Below, one piece after another: positions 54,605-64,000 of a DNA stretch of 64,000 nucleotides. Origin of the DNA: Tupaia tana (taxonomy: Eukaryota; Chordata; Mammalia; Scandentia; Tupaiidae); NCBI GenBank assembly GCA_026018925.1, contig JAKSZU010000016.1:4508940-4572939 (forward strand), in the 5' to 3' direction. Every line of letters starts with the position of its first letter. Position 1 is the stretch's first letter. Under the pieces are notes generated by a model. That model ran no database searches and had not been told where the DNA came from. It worked only from the letters and a program-made list of their open reading frames with translations. The translations under genes were made by a program, and so were the position numbers.

Positions 54605-55730
54605 TCTTTTTTAATCACTTGTTTTTTTAAGATGTTGAAACACTCTGGTCCCAGAGGTTTTACATTCAAATGCTTTGTTTTCAATTAATGCTGAGGGTTT
54701 AAGTTATTTAAAACTGAACATAATTATTAGTGGGGAGCGGAGTTTGATGGCCTATTAAAAGATGTGTAGAACATTCCCGTTTTGGTTAGTCGTACCGTTA
54801 AATAATGCATATCTAATGTGCATAAATAATCAAGTGTCTGGAGAAATGGGGTCTGCTATAAATAGGTGTCGTCAGACGTGGGGGGCGCCGTTCCATCACA
54901 CGTGGAACAGCCGTCGCTGGATGTGTTAACGACGCGGTGTGCGAAAGTATGAATTTTCACTTTCAGGCTGTGCTCCCAGATGCTTCTGTGTGTCTTTGCA
55001 CAGCACTTTCAGGGGGATTTTTGCCGCGTCATCACTTTTCTTACTCTGCCGTCAGAGAGCAGAAACGCAGGCTTCACCTGTGGCTTCACCTGTGGCCTGC
55101 AAATGCCAGCCTCCCACGCCCGGCTCCGGGGCCAGGAGGGGGACGCACCTTTGTTCATTTTCCAGGAAAAAAGAAGCCGGGAAGGAGGTGCCAGAAAGCC
55201 TCAGCCAACCCTTTCTGAGAGATCATTTAAGGGTCACAAGAAGTGACTCCTTACATGGAGTATGCCCTGCTCACTTAAAAAAGGAAAACAGAACAAGCGA
55301 GCCCAGGCAGTTAGCCATTAAGCAGTGGAGTTACCTTCGACACTTAGAAACTGGGAATTACTGGGCCGAAACTTGTCCAGTAAACTCACTGTGCTATAAT
55401 TCAGTCCGTGTTTTTCAGTAACTCGATAGGCCTAACTGTAATTGATCTCTTTGCCCATTTTTCTCTGAAGTGACTTTCTCCCCCCAGCCTTCGGGGAAAG
55501 AAAGCTCGCCGGGTGTAGACCATTCTTCTATAACAATCGAAATGACTGGCTTTGTGGGCAGGAGTTCTAGTGCAGCCTTTCAGAAATGTCAAGAAGGAGA
55601 CGCACACCTTCCTTGTGAGCACACGAGTTGCTGTTTTGTGTCCCTTTTTATGTTAATTCATGATATCTAGAGGCTTTTGTTCTCCTAAGCTATGAGAAAC
55701 GTGTACGAGCTAAACGATTACACAGGGTCT
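54605..55730. other. AT-rich, conserved-element-like segment then mixed
   Basis: 54640-54900 is repeat-free with TAAT cores (TTTTCAATTAATGC, ACATAATTATTAG), a perfect MEF2-type site CTATAAATAG (54857-54866) and AATAATGCATATCTAATG. 54930-55730 is mixed, with open frames but no recognisable domain. Confidence 0.25.
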
Positions 55731-55732
55731 GT

Positions 55733-55972
55733 TCGTTGGCTTCAGGTGGGTGGAAGTTAAGGCGCTCGGTCCCACGTGGCTGACTCCACCGTTCAAGTCT
55801 CAGGCCCAGCGACTTGAAAATCACGGGCGTGCGTGCCCCAAATCCCAGGATAATGGAGAAGGGACTGTGGGTGGCCATCCCCCTAGAGGGTGACTTCTCT
55901 CTTTCTCTCTGCCTGTGTGTGGTGAACGCACATTTCCTGTGGCAAAAACTAAAAACTGAAAATAAATAAACA
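55733..55972 (+). mobile_element. Older long t-SINE
   Basis: GTTGGCTTCAGGTGGGTGG head, CCGTTCAAGTCTCAGGCC, GCGTGCCCCAAATCCCAG, GGAGAAGGGACTGTGG and CATTTCCTGTGGCAAAAAC end with an AAATAAATAAAC tail. Confidence 0.82.
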
Positions 55973-56388
55973 ACTATATTCACGTGTCGATTGAGATGTC
56001 TTCTCCCTCAGCTGACACGGAATGTTACACAAGCCCGAGCCCCGTGGTTTGGGCCTTTCCTATATCGACATGCATCGTAAATGAAGACATGTCAGGGTCC
56101 CCAGTATTTCTCAGTTTTAATAATGTGAATGAAGCAGGCTTAATAAGTGAAAAATCTGATATCTAAGAAAACTGTAGAAATGGGGCACAAGGTTGCCTTT
56201 GTGTTTATTGGACTAGTCTGTCAAGAAAGCTCATAGGAAATAATATACGCATTCTGCTTTAGAAAGCGCAGTGTTCAAATGAGCACTGGGCGTGGTGTTT
56301 TTAAGCAACGCGAAGGTAGAGGGGCTCTCTATTTCAGTTCATGGTGTTTAGCATCTGTCTTGGGGGAGTCTTCAGGGTTTTTTCTTTA
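55973..56388. other. No gene seen
   Basis: Mixed AT-leaning sequence; nothing recognised. Confidence 0.4.
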
Positions 56389-56641
56389 CTTTTTTTTAAG
56401 TTTTTTTCTCATAGGGTGCATATGTTCACTGGAAAGACACAGACAGTGAAGTGTGAAGTTCCCCCTGCCCCCCAGGGGAGATGGCCACAGGGCAGTCCCT
56501 TCTTCTCCATTCTCTTCCTGGGATTTTGAGCATGCATGCACACGCACCCAGTGTGATTTTCAAGCCACTGGGTCTGGGACTTGAACTGTGGTCAGCCACA
56601 TGGAGTCCAGCACCTTCACCACTATGCCACCTGCTGGCCCA
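56389..56641 (-). mobile_element. Long t-SINE
   Basis: Reverse: TTTTTTTCTCATAGGGTGC, GTGAAGTTCCCCCTGCCC, CTGGGATTTTGAGCATGC, GGGACTTGAACTGTGG, ending CCACCTGCTGGCCC. Confidence 0.9.
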
Positions 56642-57400
56642 GAGCGTTCTTGAAATGCTAGCCCTGTGCAGTCTGTCGTGCTCCAGGGTGGCCTACGGGG
56701 AGCACTCTGAGTGTGCTGTCAGGTCACATCTCTCTGTAGGAAGGGTAGAGCTGCGTGAGCTTCTCCCTCCATCTCCTTTCCAAGGTGTCTCCCGTGTTCC
56801 TGCCCTCACCCACTCCGGCAAACGTGTTCCATGTGGCGTGATCGTGATAGTGACAGTGATGGCATTTGCACGCCATGCTCGGTCACGTGCCAGGAAAGTT
56901 TCAGGGCCTTGGGCTGTGCCATACCGAGAGAGCACACAGGTCAGCCGGACAGCTCTGCAGGTGTTACTTTGCTCTTTCCTCTCTGTCTCTTCTCTTTCTC
57001 TCTTTCTCTCCCTAATCTAAGATTTGGGTGCTTGTCTCATGGCAGCTTTTGTAAGGATTGGGAGCGGCTTCATTGTTAGCGATTCCGCTTTGAATCAGAA
57101 ATCTCCCACTTTTCTTTCAAGCTTTTGAATCAGTTTAATTAAAGCACTGTGAAATTGCAAGGTGAGCTTTTTATCTGTTTATCTGGGAGAGTTTGAAGTT
57201 GATAATGGGTAAGCAGAACGGAAATGCAGAAACAAATTGGATTCTAAAGTTGGGAGAATGCTGGATCTTAATCTTGAGTTACTGCTTTATTCATCAAACA
57301 GCCTCATTGTTTTCTACATTTCCAAATTAAAAGAGAAATTTATAGTAATATAGGTTTTAACTCTTCTGTATTCGGGTTCTGTAAAAGGTTTTGTTTGCAG

Positions 57401-57585
57401 GATGGGTTCTCTTCCTCGTTTGTGATAACGAATGAGGGAAGAGGGGCCATCAGCTTCCTGGACACGAGGAAGGAGGACCCCTGGAAAAGCAGCGTGACCT
57501 CGCGAATGCAGGCTGGGATCACACCGGGCATGAGTTCAGCCACACTGGCTATGTGGAGTACGAGTCGTCGTACTTGGTTGTTAGG
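57401..57585 (+). CDS. Candidate exon, unidentified
   Basis: Acceptor TTTTGTTTGCAG, donor-like TTAGG|GTGAGG. The first frame is open throughout (DGFSSSFVITNEGRGAISFL, DTRKEDPWKSSVTSRMQAGI...). A second frame, open from about 57434, ends GHEFSHTGYVEYESSYLVVR. Two coding-like frames in one segment suggest either chance or a frameshifted remnant. No family recognised. Confidence 0.22.
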
Positions 57586-57755
57586 GTGAGGCTTTCTGGA
57601 GTACATTGGTGACACCTGGGAGCAGGAACTCGGGGTCAGCCAAGGGAGGGGAGCCCTGCGGGCCAGTGCACAGTGAGCTGTGGTGGGCGGCGTAGGTGGG
57701 GATCTGAGCAATGTCGGTTTCTTCTATTTTTCACTCTGTGGGAATGGGGCCCTTG

Positions 57756-57812
57756 TAGGTGGAGGTGGTGGTGGTGGTGGTGTGTGTGTGTGTGTGTGTG
57801 AGTGAGTGAGTC
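57756..57812. repeat. (GGT)n(GT)n(GAGT)n microsatellite
   Basis: Compound simple repeat of about 57 bp on the plus strand. Confidence 0.93.
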
Positions 57813-59454
57813 CATCTACTCCTAGTCCCCAGCAAGGGGTCTGAGTTCCTGAGGGTGTTTGTAAGTGTCTCTTGAAGGTGTGCGTGGAGGGTGAATCTGG
57901 ACGTGGGCCCCGCTGTAGTGCATAAACAGAAGCAGGCTTGTTCCGTGCCGTGTCGAGGGGCCAGGAACCTTCCATGTCAGCAAGGGCTTCCCTGGACAGA
58001 GTTCTCGGAGGGCCGTGGGCTGCCGGGAGACAAGGAGCTCAGGCCAGCCTGGCAGTGGACGCACCGTGGAGGGCTTTCCCAGACTTGTAATGGGTGGCCG
58101 AGCCGTACCAGCCATACATCGGAAGACTCTCAGAGGCTCTCTATTGAGACGCCATTACATATTTGAGCATCTACTGTTTCCTGGACAACGCGGGAGCCGG
58201 AGGGGAGAGATTCGGCAAGGTGGGGCTGGAGATGGCTGCCCACACCTGGGTACCACCAGTCTCCTTGTGCTAATAAAGTCAGAATTAAAGTCGACAAGTG
58301 ACAAATTACAAACCTGTATTGGTGAAATTCAGGGTATTAAACATTGTAGTTGGAGAGACAGCAAACCCTTCCAGTAGGGGGAGCAGTGGAGCAAGATCAT
58401 TGAGAACTTATGGGACTGGATCCTGGCTGGGGGCTCCTGCCAGGGCCGGGGTGGGTGGAAGGTAAGTCCAGGTATGGGCATGTGTGCCCTGGGACAATGA
58501 GGACACCAGGGAAGAGGTGGCCTGAGAGAGCTAAAAGCAGGCTGGGTCACAGTGCGGCTGACCTCAAATATTACCTTCGCATTGGGGTGTGAGACTGAGG
58601 GTGGTGGGAGAGCCACGTGTGTCACCGGGGGCTGGAATGTGGGCAGGTCGAACTTGTGTCATCAGAGACCAGTCCTTTGCTATTCTGGAGATTCTTGTGA
58701 AAATAGTCAGGAAGGATGTCACACCTCAGAAGGGATTGGATGTTTTGAAAGCTGATGTTTGAAAGTGATGGTTTTAACCCACATTTTGTTCTTTTGGGGT
58801 CTATTCTCTTTTTTAAAAAAGGGTTTGCAGGCATTTACCAGAGTGCTATTACTGCTCTTCAGAGATGTCGCTTTCTCATTTTTCACTAATTCTGACCGAC
58901 TTTGTCACCGTTATGGACATGGTTCTCACATGCTGGCTTCACTGGTGTAAGATGCCACTTGATGTCACCAAAAGTTGAGAAGAACTATTTTAAGTGGGGT
59001 GGAAAAGGACTGTATTTCAGTTTTTACAGGAGCTGCTGATTTTTCAAGTAAAGCTAAGAAGGATTTCTGAGGAGCCTGGGCGCTCGCACATGCTCTGTGG
59101 TGCAGTCTCAGGCCGCACAGCCCAGCTTTGCTCTGACCTGCTGTTTGCAGGCCATCCTCAGTGGAACGCCACCTGGTACACAACGGCGATTTTGTGTTAT
59201 GTTCTTAAACATTTTAAGTACAGACCTGGAAGCCTGAATTTTAGGGGGAGTAATAGAGTAATTTTTGCCTCTATATTTTTAGCTCTGGGGTAATATTATC
59301 ATTTAGGAAGGCCGGTTTCGAAGTCCTTGGTTGAAGTAATACAATTTTTGTACCTGAGAATATACTTGAATACCAATCGTAGAAAGGCTCTAGGTAATTC
59401 TTTGAAATGTTTTCCTTTTAAAAATTTCAAACCTCACTTTTAAATTTTATCTCA

Positions 59455-59745
59455 GGCCATCCAGTGGCCTGGTAGTGAAGGTGACTAGATCCCACATGGC
59501 TGACACATGGATGAAGAATACGCCAGGCTGTGTGTGTGCATGCCCAGAGTTCACAAGAGGGAAAGATGAGAGCGAAAGGACTGTGGGTGACCATTCCCCA
59601 TGGAGGTGGCTTCTCATTGCCCTCTGCCTGCCTCTCCCCCTTCCTCTCTGTGTGTGTATGCATGTATGTGTATATACACATATGTATATATATTTATATA
59701 TCTGGCAAGGGCATGTGCCTCATGTGTATATGTGCAAATAAAAAG
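59455..59745 (+). mobile_element. Older long t-SINE with expanded TATG tract
   Basis: GGCCATCCAGTGGCCTGG, AGATCCCACATGGCTGAC, GTGTGCATGCCCAGAGTTC, GAGAGCGAAAGGACTGTGGG and TCTGGCAAGGGCATG end. A GT/TATG microsatellite lies at 59650-59700. The B box is deleted. Confidence 0.78.
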
Positions 59746-60190
59746 GAGAAATATTTTTCTCTCACAATTTTCCCTAAAGAGAGAACTGAAAGTTTAAACA
59801 ATAAGAATTAAAACTCCGTAGTTTTGATCTCTTCATGCTAAGTGCCTGGCATGTAGCCCTTGATTCTTTGAAGGGACTGTCCCTTTTGTAGGTTTAAATG
59901 TGTCATGGCAGTCCCACGCAAGCCGCCTACCACCTGTTCAGAGTTGTTCGCTTTGCTTTCAGTGTGGGAAGCAGTTTGTGGTTCGTGGTCTGGTAGTCCC
60001 AACTACCAGGATATTTACCGCAAGTTGAAATATACTTTAAATTACTTTTACTTGTAAAGTTAAGCAAAAATATAAAGCAATGTTAAAAGTGTTTCAAATG
60101 TATCTTAGACACTTAGAGTGTGATCTGAAGAGAAAAATGACATGGGTGTGATGAAGCCGTCGTTAAGGTGGTAAGCTTTGTCAGTCTTCA
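59746..60190. other. No gene seen
   Basis: AT-rich single-copy-looking sequence. Confidence 0.4.
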
Positions 60191-60204
60191 TTATGGTGGT
60201 TGCC

Positions 60205-60472
60205 TTTTTTTTTTTTTTTTTTGGAGAGGTTTTTGCTATAGGGCGTGTGCGCTCGCCAGAAAGACAGAGAGACAGAGAGACAGAAAGCGAGAAATCACCC
60301 CCCAGGGGGAATGGCTACGCCGTAATCCCTTCTCCTCCGATTTCCTCTCGGGATCTTGGGCATGCATGGACACGTGCCCAGCGCGAGTTTTAAGCCACTG
60401 GGTCTGGGACGCGAACTGTGGTTGACTACGTGGGAGTCCAGTGACATAGCCATTACGCTAACTGCTGGTCCC
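60205..60472 (-). mobile_element. Long t-SINE, young
   Basis: Reverse: T-run, GGAGAGGTTTTTGCTATAGGG, GACAGAGAGACAGAAAGCGAG, CGGGATCTTGGGCATGC, GGTTGACTACGTGGGAG, ending TAACTGCTGGTCCC. TSD GTGGTTGCC at 60196-60204 and 60473-60481. Confidence 0.95.
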
Positions 60473-60554
60473 GTGGTTGCCCTTTGATAGGGGACTGTTC
60501 CAGGTGTCCCCGTGACCTTTTGCACTGACACTGCTTATTCCTTTTTTCTCTTAG

Positions 60555-60760
60555 TCTTCAGAGTGCTCACTGTTACTGAACTTCTTGGTAGTCCCAAGTT
60601 TATAGTCTCCGAGCTTCTTCGGAGTCAGGTCTCACATAATTTCCCAGAGCGGCTCATTCCTCTGAGAAAACTAGTCCTTCTGTCCCATGCTGTGGAGCAA
60701 AACGAGAGAGGTCATAGACTCAAATGGCTGCTTCGTGTGGGTGGGCTTCAAACACCATAA
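60555..60760 (+). CDS. Candidate terminal exon, unidentified
   Basis: Excellent acceptor (TTATTCCTTTTTTCTCTTAG) followed by an open frame to TAA at 60760: VFRVLTVTELLGSPKFIVSE, LLRSQVSHNFPERLIPLRKL, VLLSHAVEQNERGHRLKWLL. Leucine-rich, mixed charge, coding-like. A donor-like CGT|GTGGGT lies near 60737. No family recognised. Confidence 0.25.
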
Positions 60761-60861
60761 TCACCCTTTCCACAAAGCAACACATTTTATTTATTTATTT
60801 TGATATAGTAAATCATATATATGGGAGACTTTACTCTGATTACATTGAGTTCTAACTTACC

Positions 60862-61116
60862 TTTTTTTTTTTTTTAAGAGGTTTTTGCTATAGGGTGCGT
60901 GCGCTCACCGGAAAGACAGAGAGAGACAGAGAGACAGAAAGCAAGAAATCACCCCTCAGGAGGGATGGTCACACCGCAATCCCTTCTCTTCTCGGGATCT
61001 TGGGCATGCACGCACACGCACCCTGCATGAGTTTAAGCCACCAGGTCTGGGACTCGAACCACGGTCGGCTACATGGGAGTCCAGCGACATAGCCATTACA
61101 CTAACTGCTGGTCCCA
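60862..61116 (-). mobile_element. Long t-SINE, young
   Basis: Reverse: T-run, AAGAGGTTTTTGCTATAGGG, AAAGCAAGAAATCACCCC, TCGGGATCTTGGGCATGC, GGGACTCGAACCACGG, ending TAACTGCTGGTCCC. The AATGGAGGAG stretch is partly deleted. Confidence 0.94.
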
Positions 61117-61129
61117 GGAGGTGTGTGTG

Positions 61130-61393
61130 TTATTTTTTTTTTTTTTTTTTTGACTGTAGAGCATGTGTGCTTGCTGGAGAGACAGAGACAAAGAGACAGA
61201 AAGTGAGAAATCACCCGCCTCCCCCGGGAGGATGGCCACATCCTAATCCCTTTTCCTCCAGTCTCTTCTTGGGATTTTGTGCACACCTGCACACATGCCT
61301 GGCATGGGTTATAAGCCACCAGGTCTGGGGCTCAAGCTGAAGTTGACTTTGTGGAAGTCCAGTGACGTAACCATTAACCATCTGCCGGTCCCC
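61130..61393 (-). mobile_element. Long t-SINE
   Basis: Reverse, directly after the previous copy: T-run, TTGACTGTAGAGCATGTGTG, AGAAAGTGAGAAATCACC, CTTGGGATTTTGTGCACAC, GTTGACTTTGTGGAAG, ending CATCTGCCGGTCCCC. Confidence 0.9.
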
Positions 61394-61427
61394 TCACTCA
61401 GCTATTTTTATAGGCTAAATAGGCTTT

Positions 61428-61589
61428 TAAAAAAAAATGAATTATTTATTTAATTTTATTTACCATTATTATTTTAATTTGACCAGAGAGAGAGGAAAAG
61501 TGAGAAAGGAAGCTGCCTGGTTTGGAACTCAAACCGCAGTTGGCCATGTGGGAGTCCAGTGTCTTCACCACCACACAATTTGCTGGCCA
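61428..61589 (-). mobile_element. Short t-SINE
   Basis: Reverse: A-run and AT-rich tail, TTTAATTTGACCAGAGAGAG, GAAAGGAAGCTGCCTGG, GGAACTCAAACCGCAG, ending CACAATTTGCTGGCC. Confidence 0.9.
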
Positions 61590-61904
61590 TGAAGAAACAC
61601 ATTATTAAAGTAGGAAAACAATTGTTTTCCTTTCCCTGAATTTACCTATTTGTCTTCAAAGCTCGATTCAGCATATAAACACGTGCATGTGTGAATATCC
61701 ATGTTCTGTTTTGTGTTTATAAACCTTTCCCATAAAGATGGCGCAGCAGTGCAATCCCACTGATGGCTGTAGTTTTAGTGACTTGAAGTTAGTTTGTGAA
61801 AGGACCTGCTGATCAGTAGACTATGGCATTTTGTATCCACAGCTTGTGATGCAATGTCATTTTATTCTTGCCACCAATAAACATTTGCTTTTTTAAGTAA
61901 CTTT

Positions 61905-62050
61905 TTGTTTATTTTACATTCAGTCAGTGTATATCATCACAGCATGCAACATGAATCTTCCCATCCAGAATACGCTGAATATTGGCTCAATCAAATATAT
62001 TTTTACCATACCCATTACATTCAACAGATAATTTTCCATTTTGTTTCTTA
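61905..62050 (-). mobile_element. LINE-1 3'UTR end fragment
   Basis: ATTTTACATTCAGTCAGTGT, CATGCAACATGAATCTTCCC, AAATATATTTTTACCATACC, ATTCAACAGATAATTTTCC align in order with the tail of the composite retroposon (29985-30115). It is a 5'-truncated, older copy on minus. Confidence 0.65.
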
Positions 62051-62054
62051 ATGT

Positions 62055-63200
62055 TTCAAGTCTTTCTTTTGAGATAAAAGTTAAAGCTTTCGGAACAAGG
62101 TGTAAGGTCATCTTTCTACATTGACCCTAAATGGCTTCCTCCAGAAACTGAGACGCTTAGAAGATGATATCCAGAGAATATTAGACAGAAATCTGCTTTT
62201 CAAACCTTTTTTTTTTTTTTTTTCCTACAGGAAATGAATTTGTTTGCCCTTTTCCTGGGGTGCCACATTGTCTGCATTTTTCTTTCTGTTCTTAGAAGAG
62301 GCAGGAGTAAGGAGGCCACGTGTTTGCTAATCCTCTTACTGCTGCGCGGTGGCATAATTATGATTAATTGTGCATGGACTGTGTGCATTTCAGGGAGTGG
62401 GTGGTAATGAGATCAAACGTAACGACGTTAACGTTGTGCTACTGGTGTGCATTTAGGAGACACAGCTCTCTTATTTCAGGGTGTACTCTGGAATCGCACA
62501 GATGTGGGCGAGCTCAGATTTCAAGCCCTGCAAGTGCTCAGAGGCTGCCTTCTAATGGGTGTCAGAGTTTAGCCATCTCTGACTCTCACAGAATAGACAT
62601 AAGAAAGGGGAAGGAAGAGCCAGTTCAGAAAGAAAGGGATTGGTCGATGGCGCATGCACACACGAGTCAGGAGGCACATTTGCTTATTTGATTTACGGTT
62701 CACTTTACAATATTTATTTTTATAAAAGTGCACAAAATACATTTATGTTATTGCTCTAAAACCACTTGAAATGATTGAGCAATTGAAGGCTGCTTCTGAA
62801 CATGCCTTTAAATTCAGGGAGTAACAAGTTATTTTGTATGTTGGATGTTAGTGGAAATATTTATTAATATTTGTAGTGTTACACTTTGGTTGATTTATGG
62901 TCATCTGGGTAGGTTTAGGTGTTATATAGCCGCTCGAAGAATTGTATGTACATTGACTTTAAAGAAAGATTGATTGCATTAACTTTTATCAAGGATTGCT
63001 TTTTTAGGAATTGATTTGCTACTCAAGTACTTCATTGCCTCTCCTTGAGCTGTTTTCCACAGTTGCTCACAGGCTGGTAACTGAAGTTCTGTGCCCTGAT
63101 TCTGTCCCGAATGAGAGTTACAACATCCACCTCCTCGTCCTGTTGCTAAGGACTAGATCATTCAGTGTATCCAGTCCTAGGCGCCAGCATTAAGAAACTC
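62055..63200. other. AT-rich stretch, no gene seen
   Basis: Includes a T-run before CCTACAG (62209-62230) that resembles an acceptor, but no convincing open segment follows. 62345-62365 holds ATAATTATGATTAATTG. Confidence 0.35.
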
Positions 63201-63205
63201 TTTGA

Positions 63206-63440
63206 GGTCCGCTTAGTAGACCAGTGGTTAAATGAAATTCTTTGTGAGGCTGTCCCACTCAGAAAGGTTCCTGGTTCAAGTCCGGAGACCTCCCAGGGTA
63301 TGTATGCTGGGCCTCTGCATGCCATGATCTAGGGCTGGCTGAGTCTGGGGTGGGTCCACACCTAAACAGTGTCAGGATCCTGTTTAGGGTGCTCTCTCTC
63401 TCTAGCTCATTGCATTAATAAATAATTTTTAAAAAATTCT
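63206..63440 (+). mobile_element. Distinct tRNA-derived SINE subtype
   Basis: AGGTCCGCTTAGTAGACCAG, TGGTTAAATGAAATTC, B box-like GGTTCAAGTCCGG, GGTATGTATGCTGGGCC, CTCTCTCTCTAGCTCATTGC and an ATTAATAAATAATTTTTAAA tail. The head spacing between the A and B boxes is about 15 bp longer than in other copies, and the middle is unrelated. Confidence 0.6.
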
Positions 63441-63712
63441 TCATCCATTACCTGATAAACCCTTCTCTTTTGCCCTACTGAACAGCATCGACTTTCTGGT
63501 TAAGGAGGTCAGTCATCCGAGTTCCGGCTCAGAGGCTGCCTGGGGCCGAACAGTGTCTCTGTGTCCGGGCTCCCGTCTTAGAGCTCTGCGCACTGTCGAT
63601 CTGAGACCGCCATTCCAGTCATTGTCCAGGCCCTGCAGAACCATTTAGAGAGTGGCTAAAATAACCTTCCATTGTGTTAACCTCCAACCCCCCTCTTAAA
63701 AGTATGGCTATA

Positions 63713-63987
63713 GGGGCCGGCAGGTAGTGTGGTGGTTATGGTGCTGGACTGGAGTCTCACATGGCCTACTATGGCCTGAGTCCCAGACCCAGTGGCTTGA
63801 AAATCGTGCCAGGTGCCAATGTGTGCATGCCCAAAGTTGTGAGAGGAGAGTGGAAGAGAAGGATTTGTGAAATGGCCGCCCCTCCTGCCCCCTCGGGGGC
63901 AATTTCTCACTTTTCCTGTGTTTGTCTCTCTCTGTCTTAGGCAAGCAAAAACTTAAATACCTTAAAAGAAAAAAAAAAAAAAAAAAA
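63713..63987 (+). mobile_element. Long t-SINE
   Basis: GGGGCCGGCAGGTAGTGTGG, a small GACTGGAGTCT insertion, GGCCTGAGTCCCAGACC, GCATGCCCAAAGTTGTGAG, GGAAGAGAAGGATTTG, TTAGGCAAGCAAAAAC and about 19 A. Short imperfect TSD TATGGCTATA / CATGGTTGTA. Confidence 0.9.
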
Positions 63988-64000
63988 CATGGTTGTACAG

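Larger units (their letters stand above)
56642..59450. other. Mostly unassigned, mixed composition
   Basis: 57060-57400 is AT-rich and repeat-free (GATA-type TTATCTGTTTATCT at 57172). 58158-58185 (TATTTGAGCATCTACTGTTTCC) may be a MIR/L2 remnant. One candidate exon and one microsatellite are listed separately. Confidence 0.3.

Overview
The window looks like placental-mammal nuclear DNA. It contains no bacterial-type gene arrangement and no intact multi-exon gene that I can name. The evidence is interspersed repeats: MIR and MLT1-like fragments (mammal-wide), LINE-1 3' ends, a retrocopied ribosomal protein gene (RPL12), and about 60 copies of a lineage-specific tRNA-derived SINE. I see no 7SL-derived SINE (no Alu, B1 or Tu type), which argues against most primates, rodents and tree shrews. 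From memory, the SINE most resembles the CYN/t-SINE families of colugos (Dermoptera). That assignment is inference and needs a repeat-library search.

The SINE has two main forms. The long form (about 250-275 bp) has a tRNA-like head, a GC-rich middle, a pyrimidine/CTGTCT stretch, a 'CCTATAGCAAAAA' end and an A-tail. The short form (about 160-200 bp) lacks the middle and ends in 'CTCTGGTCAAATTAAAAT' plus an AT-rich tail ending in AATAATTCTT. Two copies (15.0 kb and 50.6 kb) combine the short body with the long-form tail and look like intermediates. Several copies are nested in older SINEs or in mariner-type MITEs with readable target-site duplications (TSDs), which gives relative ages.

Layout. 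0-17 kb: SINEs in AT-rich and mixed sequence, one possible ancient repeat (4.5-5.4 kb) and a CpG-rich block (6.8-7.3 kb). 17.7-18.35 kb: an RPL12 processed pseudogene with a perfect 15-bp TSD. 19-29 kb: SINEs, a MIR, a possible LTR and small tandem duplications. 29.95-31.26 kb: a complete 1.28-kb minus-strand retroposon flanked by a perfect 17-bp TSD, made of a GC-rich 5' part, a 19/25-bp VNTR, a unique segment, an A28 tract and a LINE-1-like 3' end. It resembles an SVA-type composite and is the most interesting object here. 34-39 kb: mariner-type MITEs and a 24-copy 44-bp minisatellite. 41-46 kb: another minisatellite and a strongly GC-enriched LINE-1 3' end. 46-54 kb: GC-rich sequence, an MLT1-like LTR and a recent inverted duplication. 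54-64 kb: AT-richer sequence and a SINE cluster at 60-61.6 kb.

Apart from the RPL12 retrocopy, protein-coding content is unproven. I list a few splice-flanked open segments as low-confidence candidate exons. Most long open frames lie in stop-poor GC-rich repeats and are not genes.
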